From: Centropus unirufus
Lineage: Eukaryota > Chordata > Aves > Cuculiformes > Centropidae
Assembly: GCA_013397695.1 (NCBI GenBank)
Contig: VYZI01000033.1
Span: 1,553,776-1,617,775, forward strand
Reading direction: 5' to 3'
DNA length: 64,000 nt
Numbering within the stretch: the stretch's first letter is position 1; every line of letters begins with the position of its first letter. The notes under the pieces were generated by a model. That model saw nothing but the letters and a program-made list of their open reading frames with translations. It made no database searches and was not told the DNA's origin. Below are positions 49,299 through 61,134 of the stretch, one piece after another. The translations under genes and the position numbers were made by a program.

Positions 49299-49488
49299 AT
49301 ACGTTGAAGAGGAAATAATTTAATGCATCTGTGGAAGACACCATGGCAGAATTTCAGGCAAAAAGATGGCTGAGATGCATGGTTGTTTGACAACTAGAAT
49401 ATGAATAACTTCAAGGAGGTCTGAAAATAGACTACAACACTCTTTGCTTTGTGTTGTGATTTGAGATCGACTTCATGCTTTTGGTGGC

Positions 49489-49510
49489 TTTTTTTTTTTT
49501 TCCAAAAAAA
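49489..49510 (+). repeat. T13-CC-A7 low-complexity tract
   Basis: A run of 13 T is followed by 'cc' and seven A. Together they form a weak A/T hairpin about 190 bp from the longer T run at 49282. Confidence 0.75.
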
Positions 49511-51719
49511 TTATTGTAATAATGCTCTGACTCTGACATTTTATTTCTAAGATACTGAGATGTTTGGGAAGTGTGGGAAACAAGCAACTTAATGTAATCT
49601 ATGCAAATAATGTGTATATATATATTTTTGAATGTTATATGGAACTTTATTAAGATTACTCAGGCTTTTTTGTGATAAAACCCATTGAGCAATGTAGTGC
49701 ACAATGTTTAGGAATTTAATGCTCTTATTACTGCTAAAGCACAGATATTCGAGCTGTACCAGACAGCTTGAAAAGTGTAAAAGTAACAGACACAACATAC
49801 CTTCCTGCTTATACTCTTCTTCTTTTACACAGACACACAAAGTGTCTTATTTTTATAAGAGTGAGCTCTGCCATGCAATGGTTAATCACATACAGTGCTA
49901 GGAATATCTTTTGAAGGCATCCTGAACTCTGTGACAGAAGTATTTGTCACTCAACTTATTTATAATTTTGGGAGTTTGGAGGGCAGTCAAGTATTTATTT
50001 TTTATATGAAAAGGCAGCTCTTTGTACAAAAGAAATGGGCTATGTCTGTATGGACGCATTGGGCAGATCCTGTACTGTTTTCAGGAAATATCGTGTTTAT
50101 ACCCTGGATGCGCTGCTGCACACGTGATCATTAGCTTGTCTGTCTTACTGACTTTGTAGCTCCATGGCAGTCGGATAGTTGCTAGTCCTCTCATTTCTGT
50201 GGACTGTTGGAAGAGGTCAGTGCAGGGTAACTCAAGAAATGGCAAGCTGTTTTCCATGTAGCACCTCCATCAGAAAATTTTTAAGGGCTTCCAAACTGAA
50301 TAAAACTTTGAGCCTCAGCACTAGTGTTAACCAATTTTCTTTTTCCAGATGGTGTGCAAAATTATAAGGCCAGTCAGGCTTTGGGAAATAAGACAATTAT
50401 TCATCACAGTTTTTTTTATTATTATTTTTCTAGCCACCTTAAGCAATTAGTTTTGAGGTTTTTGACAAACTTTACATGCAGGTCATCTTTCCCTCCTGTT
50501 CTTGTTACACATCTTGAATTGTTTTTAACTTTGTTTTTCTAGGAGTTATGGGCAAAGTATAGGCAAAATGCCTTCAGCAGGCACGCAAGGAATGTTACGA
50601 GGGTAGCAAACTTACCATTTCCCTGTCACTCAGAAGATTTATGTGCCAGTATAATGAGAATGAATGATGAGCTGTTGTTCATTGACAGAGACCTTGTAGG
50701 TCTGTCTGTGCACAAGAGGCTTTGGAAGATGATAACCTTTGTGCTTCAGGTTTTGTTTTGAATGGGTAGAAGAGGAGAATATAGTTATTGGTCGACGTAA
50801 AATTAGATGGGCAAACACAAGGGTATTAGCCAACCCCTGGTAGTAAAGCAGAAAATATAAGCTATTTATATAGTTGGAAACAGAGTTGGTTTTTTTTTAT
50901 TATTTTGGCAAACAGTATCAGCTTTTGTAGAGTTGGGAGATGCTCCTGCCTAGCATTTCAACCTCTTCTATTTTTTTAGGCCTCTGTAAGACGATGTGAT
51001 GTATTGCAGCTTTGATCTGAATACTGGCCAAGTGTAAATGGAGGGGGCAGATTTTGAACTCTGAAACTGAGAAGTCTTTAGGTCACTCTGAACTTGCCTG
51101 GAGACAAATAACGTTAAAGCAACTTTTTTGCTGTTCAAGAGCAAGATAAAATGTCCAAAGACAGAACTGCTATTACTATTTTATGAGTTATTCACTTCAA
51201 CACCTTTCTCATATCATAGCAAGTTAATGACTATTTTGTGCATCTGGTATACATCCAGAACCCCTGTTGTAATGTCAAGGTTGTGTGAGATATCCCAGTT
51301 TGCAGTAGTAAATGGTATAGCACACTATATTATTTTGACAAGTATCATAAAGCTATATAAACAGAAACCATACTTTTAAGATTTTTTTTTTCCTAAAGGA
51401 TATGAAGTAAGATTAAAGACTGAACTTTGATTTTCAGATATATTACACTGTCTCTCCTCTCCTCCCCTCACCCCAAATAGTAAATTCTTGGGAACCTAAA
51501 AGCTAAGAGCCTGATTTTTTTGCTTTTACATATCTAAAATGTAGCTATCTTTAACAGAAGCCTAAGTATTATGCCTATTGGAACAGCATTAGTTCCAGAA
51601 GAAACATCTGTCTTCTCTGGTATTTATAATTTCATAATATCTGCTTTCTTATAAAGTTTAGTTGTCTCAAATGTTCCAGCAGCTCCACATTATAAGCACT
51701 TGAGGCTGATTGAAAATTT

Positions 51720-51737
51720 CACTGCATTTTTGCAGTG
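51720..51737. repeat. Short hairpin, 7-bp arms
   Basis: Arms cactgca (51720-51726) and tgcagtg (51731-51737) flank tttt. A stem this short is likely by chance in 64 kb. Confidence 0.5.
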
Positions 51738-52848
51738 TGATAAAGAACTCAACCCAGGACTTAAGGGTTTAGGTCTTATTCAGAAGTTACCCATGTGCAA
51801 AAACATTCCTCTGAAACATATGGGAAAGAACTGTCTACTCTTATGCATGTGCCTGGAAGATAATTGGAAATCACTGTGCTCTGTTCTTAAAAACCAAGAA
51901 CCATAAAAAGCCCCTCCTGGAATGACATGAAGAACGCATATTTTGTCTTTGAAAGACATTCATTTAGCATTTTTATGTGTACCTACAATGTCGTGGTTGG
52001 AATGACATTTGGAAGGACTCCTTAACAAGAGCCTCATCACCATCCTCATACCTTTGCTGGCTGGAGGGGAGACAGACCGTTATTTACCCCTGTGTCATTG
52101 CATAGCAGCCCATGGAAGTTACAGGCATAACTGCTTACGTTGCTTAGCATTGGCAGCCAGGCTGGATAGTAGCAGCATGGGGAGTTTTATGTATGCTCTG
52201 CAAAGCTACAGTGACGCTTGTTGATGGGAAGAGGAGGCCAAAGGACTGGCTGGAACAGTCACAGTCTCCTGCGTGCTGCAAATGACAAAACTATTCTCTC
52301 GGGAGCTCCATGTTTCCTAGGTGTGGGCCTGTGCTTAAATGACTTCATTCAGCCGTGATCTTGTAATGGAAAAACTTGCATGGTTACAATGTAATATATC
52401 GTAGTCCGTGTTTATGGCTGAGTTGGACTGAGTTTAACAGTACCTTTAGAGATCCTTTGCTTGCAAAACATGTACCACTAGCCAAAGCATGTCTTTTATC
52501 AAGATGGGTGAGGAATATCCAGTACTTCCCTACAGGCATGTTGCTGCCTGTAGCTGAATTTAATAATACTAGATTATTATAGTGTGGTTTATACTGGCTG
52601 TTTTGTTCATTATTTTGAATCTATTTATTTGCTTAATTTTTCTGCCATCAAGAAAATACCCCATAACTATGAATACTTGCAAAACCAGGGTCAGATGGTG
52701 AGACTGGATTGAAAGTATATAGGGTCTTCAGATGGTGCTCAAAAGAGCCCGTGGACTTAGCTATGCTACACAGCCAAGTACACTCTACTGATCCCTGAGC
52801 TAATGCTATGATCGGAAGCTCTGTTAATGTTGTTGTGTTCTCCCTGGG

Positions 52849-53083
52849 CTAATTAACAGGGGTGCCTCTCAGCATACCTAATTAGCTCCATTCCTGCAAC
52901 ATCCTCAAGGGCAGGGCTAATTAGCGTGGGTGCTTTGCTATACAGACACAGCTATACTGCCTCTGGGATCTCAGCTAGCATCTGTGCATGGCTTTGCAAT
53001 GTACCATGTAGACATGCCAGTTTCCTCAAAGCTACCTCAGGATCTCTAACAGCCTCTTGCTGTGTAGACTTGCCCAATGTGTT
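52849..53083. other. Possible very old DNA-transposon relic
   Basis: CTAATTA occurs three times in 75 bp (52849-52855, 52878-52884, 52917-52923). 'catgtagacatgcc' (53007-53020) and 'tgtgtagacttgccca' (53062-53077) resemble the 'gtgtagac..gccc' termini that I associate with common reptile DNA elements. There are no clear terminal inverted repeats or target duplications. Identification is from memory of such termini and is weak. Confidence 0.25.
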
Positions 53084-53089
53084 AATGAG

Positions 53090-56000
53090 ACCCCATAAGC
53101 TTATGCAGGGAGAAGGATAGCAGCTTGGGATGTGGGTCAGAGGGTAACATCTTGAGATGTTAAGGTGCGTCCCAGACTCATTTATATTTACTTTACCTCT
53201 GCATCTACTTGTCGCTTTGGATAAAATGAAGTATTAAAAGTAAGCACCAGCTACAGTGAGGCAAAAAAAATGAGGCCTAGGTTGAGGTGAATGAGGTCTG
53301 AATCTGCTACTTTGCAGCTTGCTGAGTTTTGCTTTTAGGTTCTCAGCTAAACTTATAGCTACTAAAAGATAGTAAAGAACTAATGAACTGAAGCATTTTT
53401 AAAGCATATTTCACCATTACTGTGGTCAAATAATAACGGTAACAGAGTATCATTTATGGTTTTACAGACCCTGCTCTCTCTGATCTAGAAATGCTCTGCA
53501 AGCATGAGTAAGCACAGCTTTGCGTGAGCCCTGTTATGAAGCTATGCAACTATTCACATAGTATAAGGAGTAAATCTGAGGTGAAAAGAACAGCAAAAAG
53601 TAACTTGCATTTATTAGCAAGAACACGTTCTCACTGGTTTAACCTATTCTTGCACTATGATCCTCAGAATTATCTTATACTGACATTTTTGTTATCAATG
53701 CTATTTTAACTCACTGATATTAGATGATTGTAGATTCAGTTTAGCTGAGCTGACCTGAAACTGTTGCACTGCACTATAGAAGAGAAGCAGGAAGGTGGCT
53801 TATTATTCACAAAGGGGCTGTACACTGCAGAGAACTGATAAACAAAAGATCCTCTGTTTCTGTCTTCTGCTTACAGTATCAATGGCAACAAGCTGCACTG
53901 ATACCTTCCCTGATAGTTCAGCCTTGCAGAGAAAAACTGTGCCATTTGTGGTGGCAATTTCTAGCCTTTGCATGGAATCCTCGTGGGCTCAGCACTTCTT
54001 AGGAGGTCAGTGGGAAATTTTTCTTGACAAGTGGAAAAAATCTGTCAGAGATGGCCTAATACATCTCTTAATCTTGCTCCACTTTCTTCTCATCATTTTA
54101 ATAACCCTAGAGATACAGAACATACAGCTATCCATTTTTTTTTCCTTCCCACAAGATAAGCCTGTGGCTAAAACCTGCAATGTATCTGAACTGATTCTGG
54201 GAGTCTTCTGAAACTTGCAATATTCATTGTATCTTTGCTGCACAGAGTTCAGGTTTCCTCGGAGTTCCACCTCCTCTGGTGAATGATGGTGATGCTCATT
54301 TATGAAAAAAAACCTTTACTGGGAGGACAGGGTATACAGGGAAGTGAACTTGAGAGGCAAAGGGCAGTGGCTGCTGGAGTCCCTCTGCAGCCATGTGTGT
54401 GCCCTTCAGAGCCTTGACACGCGCAGATAAGCCCAGAATGCATACCAGCAGGTAAAAATATTTAGACAGTCCATAACTATGCTCTTGAGGTCAGTCTCAA
54501 GGATGAGCATTACCTAAAATAGAGAGCGGAGGTAGTCTCTCACTTCCAACAGGAAGGAATACTGTGAGTGATGCTGGTGGGAGAAGGGTCTCTTGCAGCC
54601 AAATCACCCTGTGGCTGGTTCCACGTCCACCTGCCAAAAGCAGCAACCTACAAAATGCTGCTGTGGTGTGAAAGTGGTTCATCTTCCCTACTTCGGTGCT
54701 TTGATCAGTTGTAGTTGCACAGCAGGCAAGCTTTCAAAAAAGAGATCAGCAAGACTTACTAGACAGAGGTCTTTATAATACCCTCTTTATGGAAACTACT
54801 TTTGATTTTAATAGATGATCATATGCAGTCAGAAAACAGCATTGTTTACATTTATGGATCATCCTTGACCAAAATTCCAAAAATGTTTCTGCTTGAGTTA
54901 TGTGAAAAGAAATCTGTGATTAGAAAAATCCTCATGAGCAAAGAGGAACAAGAGACAATGAGATGTGTGTCTCAGCAAAACTTACACAGAGAAGCCTCAA
55001 CAGGTGTGCAAGGTGAAAAAGAATAATAGGATAACTTCAGTGTTGGCTTGTGATGGGAATGAGAGGGCCCTTTTCATCATGGTCTGGCAGAGAAATGTAT
55101 AGCTTCAGAAGCAGGAGGAAGTACAGATCATTACTTCAGAAATATAAATCCTTTTTTACTAAATAACTGAAACTGTAGGAGTTCCTAAAGAAAGTCAGCT
55201 TTCCTGATCCTTATATCTGTAATTCTCTCCCTGCTTGATGGAATGCTGCTGTTGCTTTCATGTTCCTGCTTTGCTCATCTCCCGTGTGTTTTGGGGAGAG
55301 TGTAAGAGAGTGAACAGCATCTCCATACAGAAAGAGGTCTCCAAAAGGTCAAGAGTCAACACCAGGAGCAGTTGGGAGCCAGAGCATCCACATACTTACT
55401 GAATGTGATTCCCCTCACCCCCGAGGCTTGGGTTCCAGTAACAGATTAATCTTGACTATCTTTAGCAATGCATCTTGTCACCTAAACTGTGTTTATAGTC
55501 AGTGAGGTGAAATAAGCATATCGAGAGGGAAATTCATCCCACCTGTATTAATTTAGGGAAGTGGATGTGGTCATGGTGGAAATAAGAGCTCCTGGGAAGG
55601 GCTTGCCTACTCCAGGTGACCGTACAGGGAGTCCAGGCAACTTTTTGGGGCTGTTTTCAGCCCATGGCAAAAGTCTGAGGCATGCAGTGCTTTTGATTTG
55701 TTTGAATTAAGGAAGCATTGGAAAGTATATGAAAGAAGCTATTACCTTGCTTTTCTCAGACTGAACATTAACCAGGCATCACAAAAGTGTAAGGGTCCAT
55801 GCCTTTCAATAGAGGATGCAGATAAGAAAAACAATAATTTAAATACGCGCAAACTTGAACAAATTGCTAATGGAATCTGAACAAGGGACATTAAGTTAGT
55901 ATTTACATGTTGATTTTGGTCTAATGCTGTTGAAGTTGTGGTCAGGTTTAGAAACTATAATAATTTACAGAGAATAAGATACCCTTGAAAATGATTTTGC

Positions 56001-59000
56001 AGCACAGATAAAACATAATGAATCACCTAGTGCCATAATGCAAAATTTTCCACTCCCCACCTCATGTTCTATTCTGATTTCTGCAATCCAGCAGTTTAAA
56101 CAAAACAAATGGGTTTTGATTTACTTTGTGCAACAAAAGTCAAGGCTAATTTTGACAGAAGTATTTAATTTTAGAGTCGAGATAAGAGGGACTGACCCAG
56201 ATTCTGACAATTTTATCAGTGCAGTCTAATGTATAACTCCTGTTGCAATGATGCTTGCCCTCAATGAGAAGTGGGTATGCTAGCAGAGGCGAGAGGTCTT
56301 GCAGCCTAATGCATCTCGGATGATTCCAGTCTGGGTGTATTGTGTATCTGTGCAACGTGAGTGAGGCTGGCAACTGTGTCTTGCTCTCTGCTGCTTTTGT
56401 TGGAGCTGCTGGCCAGAAGAGGTGCTCGGCACCCAGCAAGGCTTAGTCTGCTGGGCTCCGGGATGGGGCATAACTCTGCTGAGAAGAAAAAGACTCGCGA
56501 AAACAACTCGATTCTGTGCTTTTTCACCAGCGGATTACTCTGCTGATTTTAACAAATCTGTCCTTAGCGCATGTGTGTAGGAAGGCAGACAGTTCAAGAC
56601 AGTTCATCTTTAAATAACTGTACTTTGTGTAAAGACAAATCCAGAGCAGTGATTTCTCTCTCCCTTTTCTCTTTCAAAATTTCTGGAGCTTCACTGAGGA
56701 AAAAATAAGTGCTTATAGAAATATGGGGTTTATGTGATGGAAGAAATTTAAGTAGGAAGTAAGTTAGCAGAAAGTTTCTTGCTGAAACTTGAAACTATAC
56801 TAAAACATCAGGTCATAAAGTCTCAGAGCTGTTTTACTGCCATTTTCTTTATAACCTGATTTATGAATTTATTTGTGCCTAACAGGTATGACCCTAGCCT
56901 GGGATGTAAATTGTGGTTCAGGCAGCAATTCCTTTCTCTGCCCTTTCCCTACTTCTCCTGCTCCCTATGGCAGCAGAAAAAAATCAGAACATGTTGTAAA
57001 AGTGCTATTTTCTTCCTTGGCCCATCACGCTGGGTGGCTGACTCATAAGGCAAACATTGATAATATCAGCTGACGGTTATTTAAACCTGAGCTTTTAGGT
57101 AAGGAGTGGAACAATGAATGCAAATCTGGCTGGTAAGAGACTGTAATGCACGTGTGTGTGTGTCAGTGCTTGAATGTTTTTGAGGATTGTTATCACAAAG
57201 CCTTGTAGCATGAAATTGTAAGACTCGGTATGAGGAGTGCATTCGTCTGTCTTCATGATGGGGAGGTACACCCCTTCTCAAAACTGTAACTTGTCTCTGG
57301 GTCCAGCGGAGGGGACACCTACTGTTTTCTGAGCAAACACCACTTGTTAGCAGCAGAGGGTTGCTGCTTGCTTGTGACCACCTCGTCAAAGAGGAAGGTA
57401 TTGTACAGTAGCTTAAAAAGATATTAGTGTTGCATAAGTATCAGCAATTAATTAAACTGTGCCTGGGAGTGTTTCCATTGGCTGGGTGGGGTCATCTCTG
57501 CCTGTGACCCACTGGAGCATTCTCTGGAGACAGCTCATCCCAATTGGCAGGTTATGTACGTGCAGCCGTGCACTCCACAGGCTGAAGGGTTGCTAAAGTA
57601 GACATGGACCATATGCAGGACAGTTGGCCACAGTACTCAGAAATATCCATGGACAGATTTCATGGTCTCATTTTTTCAATGCAGCTATGTCACCTATGAT
57701 GCTGTCAGAAATGTTTCCATTGAGAAAATGTCCTCATTATTTGGTTAGGAGTAAAAGGGCCACTTACCCTCCACACAGATTTTATTTTTTTCTGTGGGTG
57801 GACAGCTGGGTTGACTTTCTGGCACCTGGCTCTTTTCCATAGCTTCTCTCCTGTACTGCTGAGAAAACTGTGTTGCTGCTTCTGATTTACCTCTGGTGTT
57901 TCTGGGAATGATACAGACTCCTGGATGAGAAAGCTCCCACTGAGTCCGAGGCTGAAGTGGTGAAACACCAGTGAATGCACAAAGTAAGCCAGCAGCAGAC
58001 AGGCATCGTCTTAATTCTTGTCCTGTCCAATAGGAGTGACAGGAAATGGAAGAGCTTCTGGAATACACCCCCACTCTTTCTCTTCTTACTGTTAGGGCAA
58101 AGTCTGTTCCTGTTTCCAACATTTGTCCACACTTCACCTCTTCCTCACTCCCAGGAATTTAGATATGCATATTTTTTCCAAGGAAACCTAGGAAAACATA
58201 GTTTATATTATATTAATATAGGCACCAGGACTGCCTACTTTGAATATTGAAATACTTCCGATATTTACTTTCTGGTATGTGGGGGAAAATCAGTCCATGA
58301 TACCATGTGAATAATACTACTGTGGACAAGAAAAAAGCAGAGATTTCATAGGAATTGAGTCTGATTAAACAGTTTGGTATATGTGTTAATGACAGATAAC
58401 TGCATTCATGACATCATCTTATTTTGACTCGTTGTTTGGTTTTGGACAATAGGGGGATCAGTGGTTTTTCTTCAGTTTTGGAAATTCTAGTTAGAAATGA
58501 AGGGATGATATTGAGAGGAATGGCTTGTGACTCTACCTGTAGACCTTATCCTGGGTTTGTAAATTATTGGCTTATATCACTTGACAGAACTTATTTCATT
58601 TCATTGTGTTAGTTACATTGCACTGAGTTGTATATTCATTCAGGAAGAAAGAAACTTCGATCACATTAACATGTATTACCTTTGGGCTTAGTCTTTACTA
58701 AGGATATTAAACAAAACTACTTAAAATCCTGGGAACATTTGGGAACAAGGCATATAAACACATTAAACATCCTAGAACAATTTACAAATAGTTCAATTGC
58801 TGTTTAGAGTAGCTTACCTTTATCACATTTAATACCTAATTCAGCATTTGAAACCAAACTAGTTAAGTGCCAGGAATTAATTTTGAACATGTAATTTCCC
58901 ATTATGTGCCCACAGTTCATCAGAGGCCTCATGAAAGATTCATCATTCCCAGGAACAGGAAATTCTCAGAAAAAGCTGCAGATGAATATTGGAAATTGTA

Positions 59001-59020
59001 GGACAAAATTTAAACTTCAG
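53090..59020. other. Unique sequence with several stop-poor patches, no confirmed gene
   Basis: Patches at 53795-54211 (plus, 138 codons), 56280-56546 (both strands) and 57705-58137 (minus, 130 codons, overlapped by three other frames) have few stops but no known domain. A short GT run lies at 57152-57162. A possible exon at 54815-55012 is described under findings. Confidence 0.55.
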
Positions 59021-59027
59021 TAGGTCT

Positions 59028-59089
59028 TGTTTATACAAATCCAGTTCAGTTGATTAAATTACAAACTCTTCATTCCTGTTGTATAAACA
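59028..59089. repeat. Inverted repeat, perfect 11-bp arms, 40-bp spacer
   Basis: Arms tgtttatacaa (59028-59038) and ttgtataaaca (59079-59089) are exact reverse complements. Just beyond the arms lie 'ccagttcagttg' (inside the spacer, left) and 'cccaactg' (outside, right). The arrangement suggests a small decayed MITE-like element, but no target duplication is evident. Confidence 0.5.
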
Positions 59090-59094
59090 TAACC

Positions 59095-59935
59095 CAACTG
59101 AGATATGAAAGTGGAGCTAAACCCCATCCCACTGAACCTCACAGCTGCGTCTTTTTATTTTCCAGTGTGGTTTTGGACAACCATAAATAGAAAGCATAGA
59201 GACCTCTAAGACCTCTGTCTTCAGTTGCTAGTTGTAACCTAGCAAAATCTCTCAAATGCTGAAGAATCCTGTGTGCAGCTGAATCTCCTGAGTTCCTCTG
59301 TGTTGCTTACTTTATATTACTTATTCATAGCACTTTCAGGTGGTTTTCCAGAAATGGATCTTACTAGAGTCACCTTGCAGGACAAGCCGACAAAATCTCT
59401 CATGAAAGCTCACTGTACCTTCTTTGAAAGCAAAATACTTTGGCTCTTCTTAAAACTTGTGAGGAAAACCCCTTTCCAAGAACTTCATAGAACCTTGCAG
59501 TCTTCAGTCTGCATAATTGCAGATAGAAGGGGAAATGCTTTAGTGACCTGAAGGTTATCAAAGTTACTTATCCAAGTGAAGACCAATTGGCTGAGTTTTG
59601 GAAGGAGTGATAAGAATAAGCTATTACACTCAGGTGCTCTGATCAAGTTAAATTATGCCTTCTGTCCCCTGCAGCATCAGTTATGCTGTAACTGTCACTT
59701 CCTATTACAAAGTATTTTATTCTACTTTTATGTACTGTGCAATTGATCGGACATTCTCAGTGGTGGGAAGGGAATCCTTTTATTAAGTCATGTTTACTTC
59801 ATAGGAGTTAAGGTTGTTTAGAAAGTTATTTTCAGTCTGTTCTGCGAGAGAGTGGCAGTGGCATAAAGTATCTGTAGTGTATTCATACTGAAATTTAATT
59901 ATGTTGTCTAAATGTGTTCAGAAAATAAAAAGATT
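59095..59935. other. Unique sequence upstream of the larger CR1 copy
   Basis: One open frame of 92 codons (59273-59551) with no recognised domain. No sign of the 5' part of the CR1 element, which supports truncation at or near 59938. Confidence 0.55.
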
Positions 59936-59937
59936 TA

Positions 59938-61130
59938 CCCAAACTGCCTGACAAATTTGGTGGCCTTCCATGGTGGGGTTACAGTGTGTGTGGATAAGGG
60001 AAGAGCAGTATTGCTTACCTGGACCTGTGCAAAGCATTTGACAGTGTTCCATGTGATATTGTTGTCTCTAAATCAGAAATACATGGAGTTGATGGGTGCA
60101 CCAGTCAGTGGGTGAGGAATTGGCTGAACGGTTGCTCAAAGTGTTGTGGTCAGTAGCTTAGTTTCCAAGTGGAGACTAGTGACAGATGGTATTCCTCAGG
60201 GGCCAGTATTGGGTTTGGTGCTGTTTACTGTCTTTGCAGGTGACGCAGTGGGACTGAGAGCGCCTTCAGCAAGTTTACAGACCAGGTCAGGCTTGTGGTA
60301 TGGTCAACATACTGGACGGAAGTCATGCCATCCAGAGAGGGGACCTTGATAGGCTTGAGAAGTGAGCCCATGCACAAACTCCATGTTCAATGAAGCCAAG
60401 TGCAAGGTCCTGCACCTGGGTTGGAATAATCCCAAGCCCAAATACAGGCTGGGCAGAGAATGGATTGAGAGAATCCCTGAAGAGAAGGACTTCAGGATGT
60501 GGTTTGATAATCTCAACATGACCTGCCAATGTGCACTTGCAGCCCAAAAAGCCAACTGCATCCTGGGCTGTATCAAAAGAAGCATAACCAGCAGGTAGAG
60601 ATAGTAGTCTCGCCTCTGCTCTGGTGAGACTTCATCTGAAGTACTACATTCAGCTTCATAAGAAGGTCATGGATCTGTTGAAGTGAGTCCAGAGGAGGGC
60701 CACAAAGATGATTAGAGGGCTGGAGCATCTCTCTTAGGAGGACAGGCTGAGAGAGTTGGTCTTGTTTATTCTAGAGTATAGCAGGCTAGGGGAGACTTTA
60801 CAGCAGCCTTTAAGTATCTAAAAGGGAGCCTACAAGAAAGCTGAAGAAGAACATTTTACAAGGGCATATAGTGGTAGAACAAGGTTCAATGTCTTCAAAC
60901 TGAAAGAGGTCAGATATAAGGAAGAAATTTTACACTATGAGGGTAGTGAGGCCCTGGAACAGGTTGTGAGAAGTTGTGGATGCCTCATCCCTCTGGAAGT
61001 GTCCAAGGCCAGGCTGGACATGGCTTTCAGCAACCTGGTCTGGTGGAAGGTGTCCCTGCCCATGGTATGGATGTTGGAACTAGGTTGATTTTAAGGTCCT
61101 TTCCAACCCAAACTATTCAATGATTCTATG
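59938..61130 (+). mobile_element. CR1 LINE, 5'-truncated, degraded ORF2 (RT C-terminal half) plus 3' UTR
   Basis: This is a non-LTR retrotransposon copy in the plus orientation. Conceptual translation in shifting frames gives recognisable pieces of CR1 reverse transcriptase. A 'LTNLVAFHGGVTVCVDKGRA' block lies near 59950-60010. The motif-B-like block 'GIPQGPVLGLVLF' is near 60191-60230. A 'CALAAQKANCILGCIKRS' block is near 60530-60590. The 3' UTR follows, with 'ggtgtccctgcccatgg', then 'aaggtcctttccaaccc', and it ends in two ATTCTATG-type octamers (61115-61130). The catalytic FADD box is altered: positions 60274-60285 read F-T-D-Q. Stops and frame changes separate all the blocks, so the copy is dead. 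The 5' part of the element (endonuclease domain, ORF1) is absent, as is usual for CR1, which is mostly 5'-truncated on insertion. There is no poly(A) tail, which also fits CR1. The left boundary is approximate (within about 30 bp). Confidence 0.95.
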
Positions 61131-61134
61131 AAAT

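Larger units (their letters stand above)
47900..52840. other. Unique AT-rich sequence, no gene seen
   Basis: A stop-poor minus-strand frame (47995-48369, 124 codons) shows no domain. T runs, a short TATATATA stretch (49616-49626) and a small hairpin are the only structures. Nothing coding is supported. Confidence 0.6.

Noticed and set aside
53795..54211. 138-codon plus-strand open frame with a hydrophobic stretch
   Set aside because: The hydrophobic segment comes from T-rich sequence. No homology and no transcription signal.
56361..56546. Frame beginning with a signal-peptide-like leucine run
   Set aside because: It ends after 61 codons, overlaps minus-strand frames and lacks any mature domain. 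The Leu run is a chance reading of CTG/TTG-rich DNA.
57745..58137. 130-codon minus-strand open frame
   Set aside because: It lies in a patch open in four frames at once, which indicates composition rather than coding. No domain recognised.
60304..60598. Open frames on both strands (74-93 codons)
   Set aside because: They lie inside the CR1 copy. Minus-strand frames are shadows and the plus-strand one is part of the dead reverse transcriptase.
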